Origin: Aliivibrio sp. 1S175
GTDB taxonomy: Bacteria; Pseudomonadota; Gammaproteobacteria; Enterobacterales; Vibrionaceae
Length of the DNA stretch: 64,000 nucleotides
Direction: 5' to 3'
Assembly (NCBI RefSeq): GCF_001690985.1
Contig: NZ_MAJS01000018.1
Coordinates: 1-64,000, forward strand
The notes under the pieces are model-generated. The model searched no databases, was not told the origin of the DNA, and worked only from the letters and a program-made list of their open reading frames with translations. Each line of letters begins with the position of its first letter. The stretch's first letter is position 1. Below are positions 63,702 to 64,000 of this stretch, one piece after another. The position numbers and the translations under genes are program-made.

Positions 63702-64000
63702 ATGCTCTTAGAACGAATAGAAGTGTCAGGATTTAGAGGTATTAAGCGCTTATCCCTTTCTTTTGAACAATTAACAACGTTAATTGGTGAAAATACGTGG
63801 GGTAAGTCATCATTGCTTGATGCTTTATCAATTGCGCTCCCTGTTTCTGGTGAGCTTCATCAATTTACTCTAAAAGACTTCCACCAAGATCACTCTATTT
63901 CTTATACTCAAGACCAACATATTCAAATCATCATTAGCTGGAAAACCACTGAAAAAAATGAACACAAGGCTGGTCGTTATAGAAAACTATCAAGCTTATG
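63702..64000 (+). CDS. OLD-family ATP-dependent endonuclease (partial)
   Basis: Starts at ATG 63702 with GAGGAAG upstream and runs off the window end (about 99 codons visible). The N-terminus has FRGIKRLSLSFEQLTTLIG and Walker A GENTWGKSSLLDAL, typical of OLD/RecF-like ABC ATPases (E. coli YbjD type with DUF2813). The TOPRIM nuclease half would lie beyond 64000, so catalytic activity cannot be assessed. Confidence 0.8.
   Translation, partial: MLLERIEVSGFRGIKRLSLSFEQLTTLIGENTWGKSSLLDALSIALPVSGELHQFTLKDFHQDHSISYTQDQHIQIIISWKTTEKNEHKAGRYRKLSSL

Overview
The window looks like an Aliivibrio/Vibrio-type marine gammaproteobacterium, probably close to Aliivibrio fischeri and probably its second chromosome. 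This rests on AT-rich DNA, Vibrio-like proteins (Kbl-Tdh, KtrAB, DeoD with a SorC-type regulator, PyrC, a large modular secreted chitinase), and a tRNA-Gly(UCC) almost identical to that of E. coli. The species call is inference, because no search was run.

Left flank (1-4560): a non-coding edge with weak rRNA-spacer resemblance, a small P-loop ATPase with a LysR regulator, the kbl-tdh threonine-degradation operon and a DOPA-dioxygenase-family protein. An orphan 409-aa gene and a LonB-like protease (4578-8329) follow.

Accessory defence block (about 8.5-38.5 kb): nearly everything is on the minus strand and arranged as consecutive modules. Module 1 (8499-20995) is an eight-gene operon and the most unusual content. 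It has two large Hsp70/actin-fold ATPases with different N-termini, a GrpE-like coiled-coil protein, a HerA/FtsK-type ATPase with a Ser/Thr/Gly-rich linker, two paralogous proteins with hydrophobic N-termini, a 161-aa unknown, and a CARF-like protein of the CRISPR-associated NE0113 family with no CRISPR array nearby. I read it as a candidate undescribed chaperone-plus-translocase conflict system. Module 2 (21229-23992) is a prokaryotic viperin operon; the viperin ribosome-binding site lies inside a perfect 12-bp hairpin. Module 3 (24087-30751) is a type I restriction-modification system (hsdR-hsdM-hsdS). Module 4 (30975-37443) is a Wadjet-type system (jetA-B-C-D) with a divergent WYL-domain regulator. 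A lysine-rich orphan gene (37499-38449) ends the block.

Right flank (39017-64000): housekeeping and metabolism. It holds a GH19-type chitinase, tRNA-Gly, a YfcC-type transporter with a succinylglutamate desuccinylase/aspartoacylase-family enzyme, pyrC, an aldo/keto reductase, a NUDIX hydrolase with a DUF3820 protein, a cytochrome c'/b561/MscS cluster, and KtrAB potassium uptake. These are followed by a deoD operon with a transposase-like gene and a SorC regulator, an overlapping pair of TPR proteins (one active diguanylate cyclase, one degenerate), two small proteins, a cytoplasmic 5'-nucleotidase-family enzyme, and the start of an OLD-type ATPase cut by the window end.

Most gene groups are bounded by clear intrinsic terminators. 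Several starts were moved from the longest possible ORF to the codon supported by a Shine-Dalgarno sequence or by family alignment.
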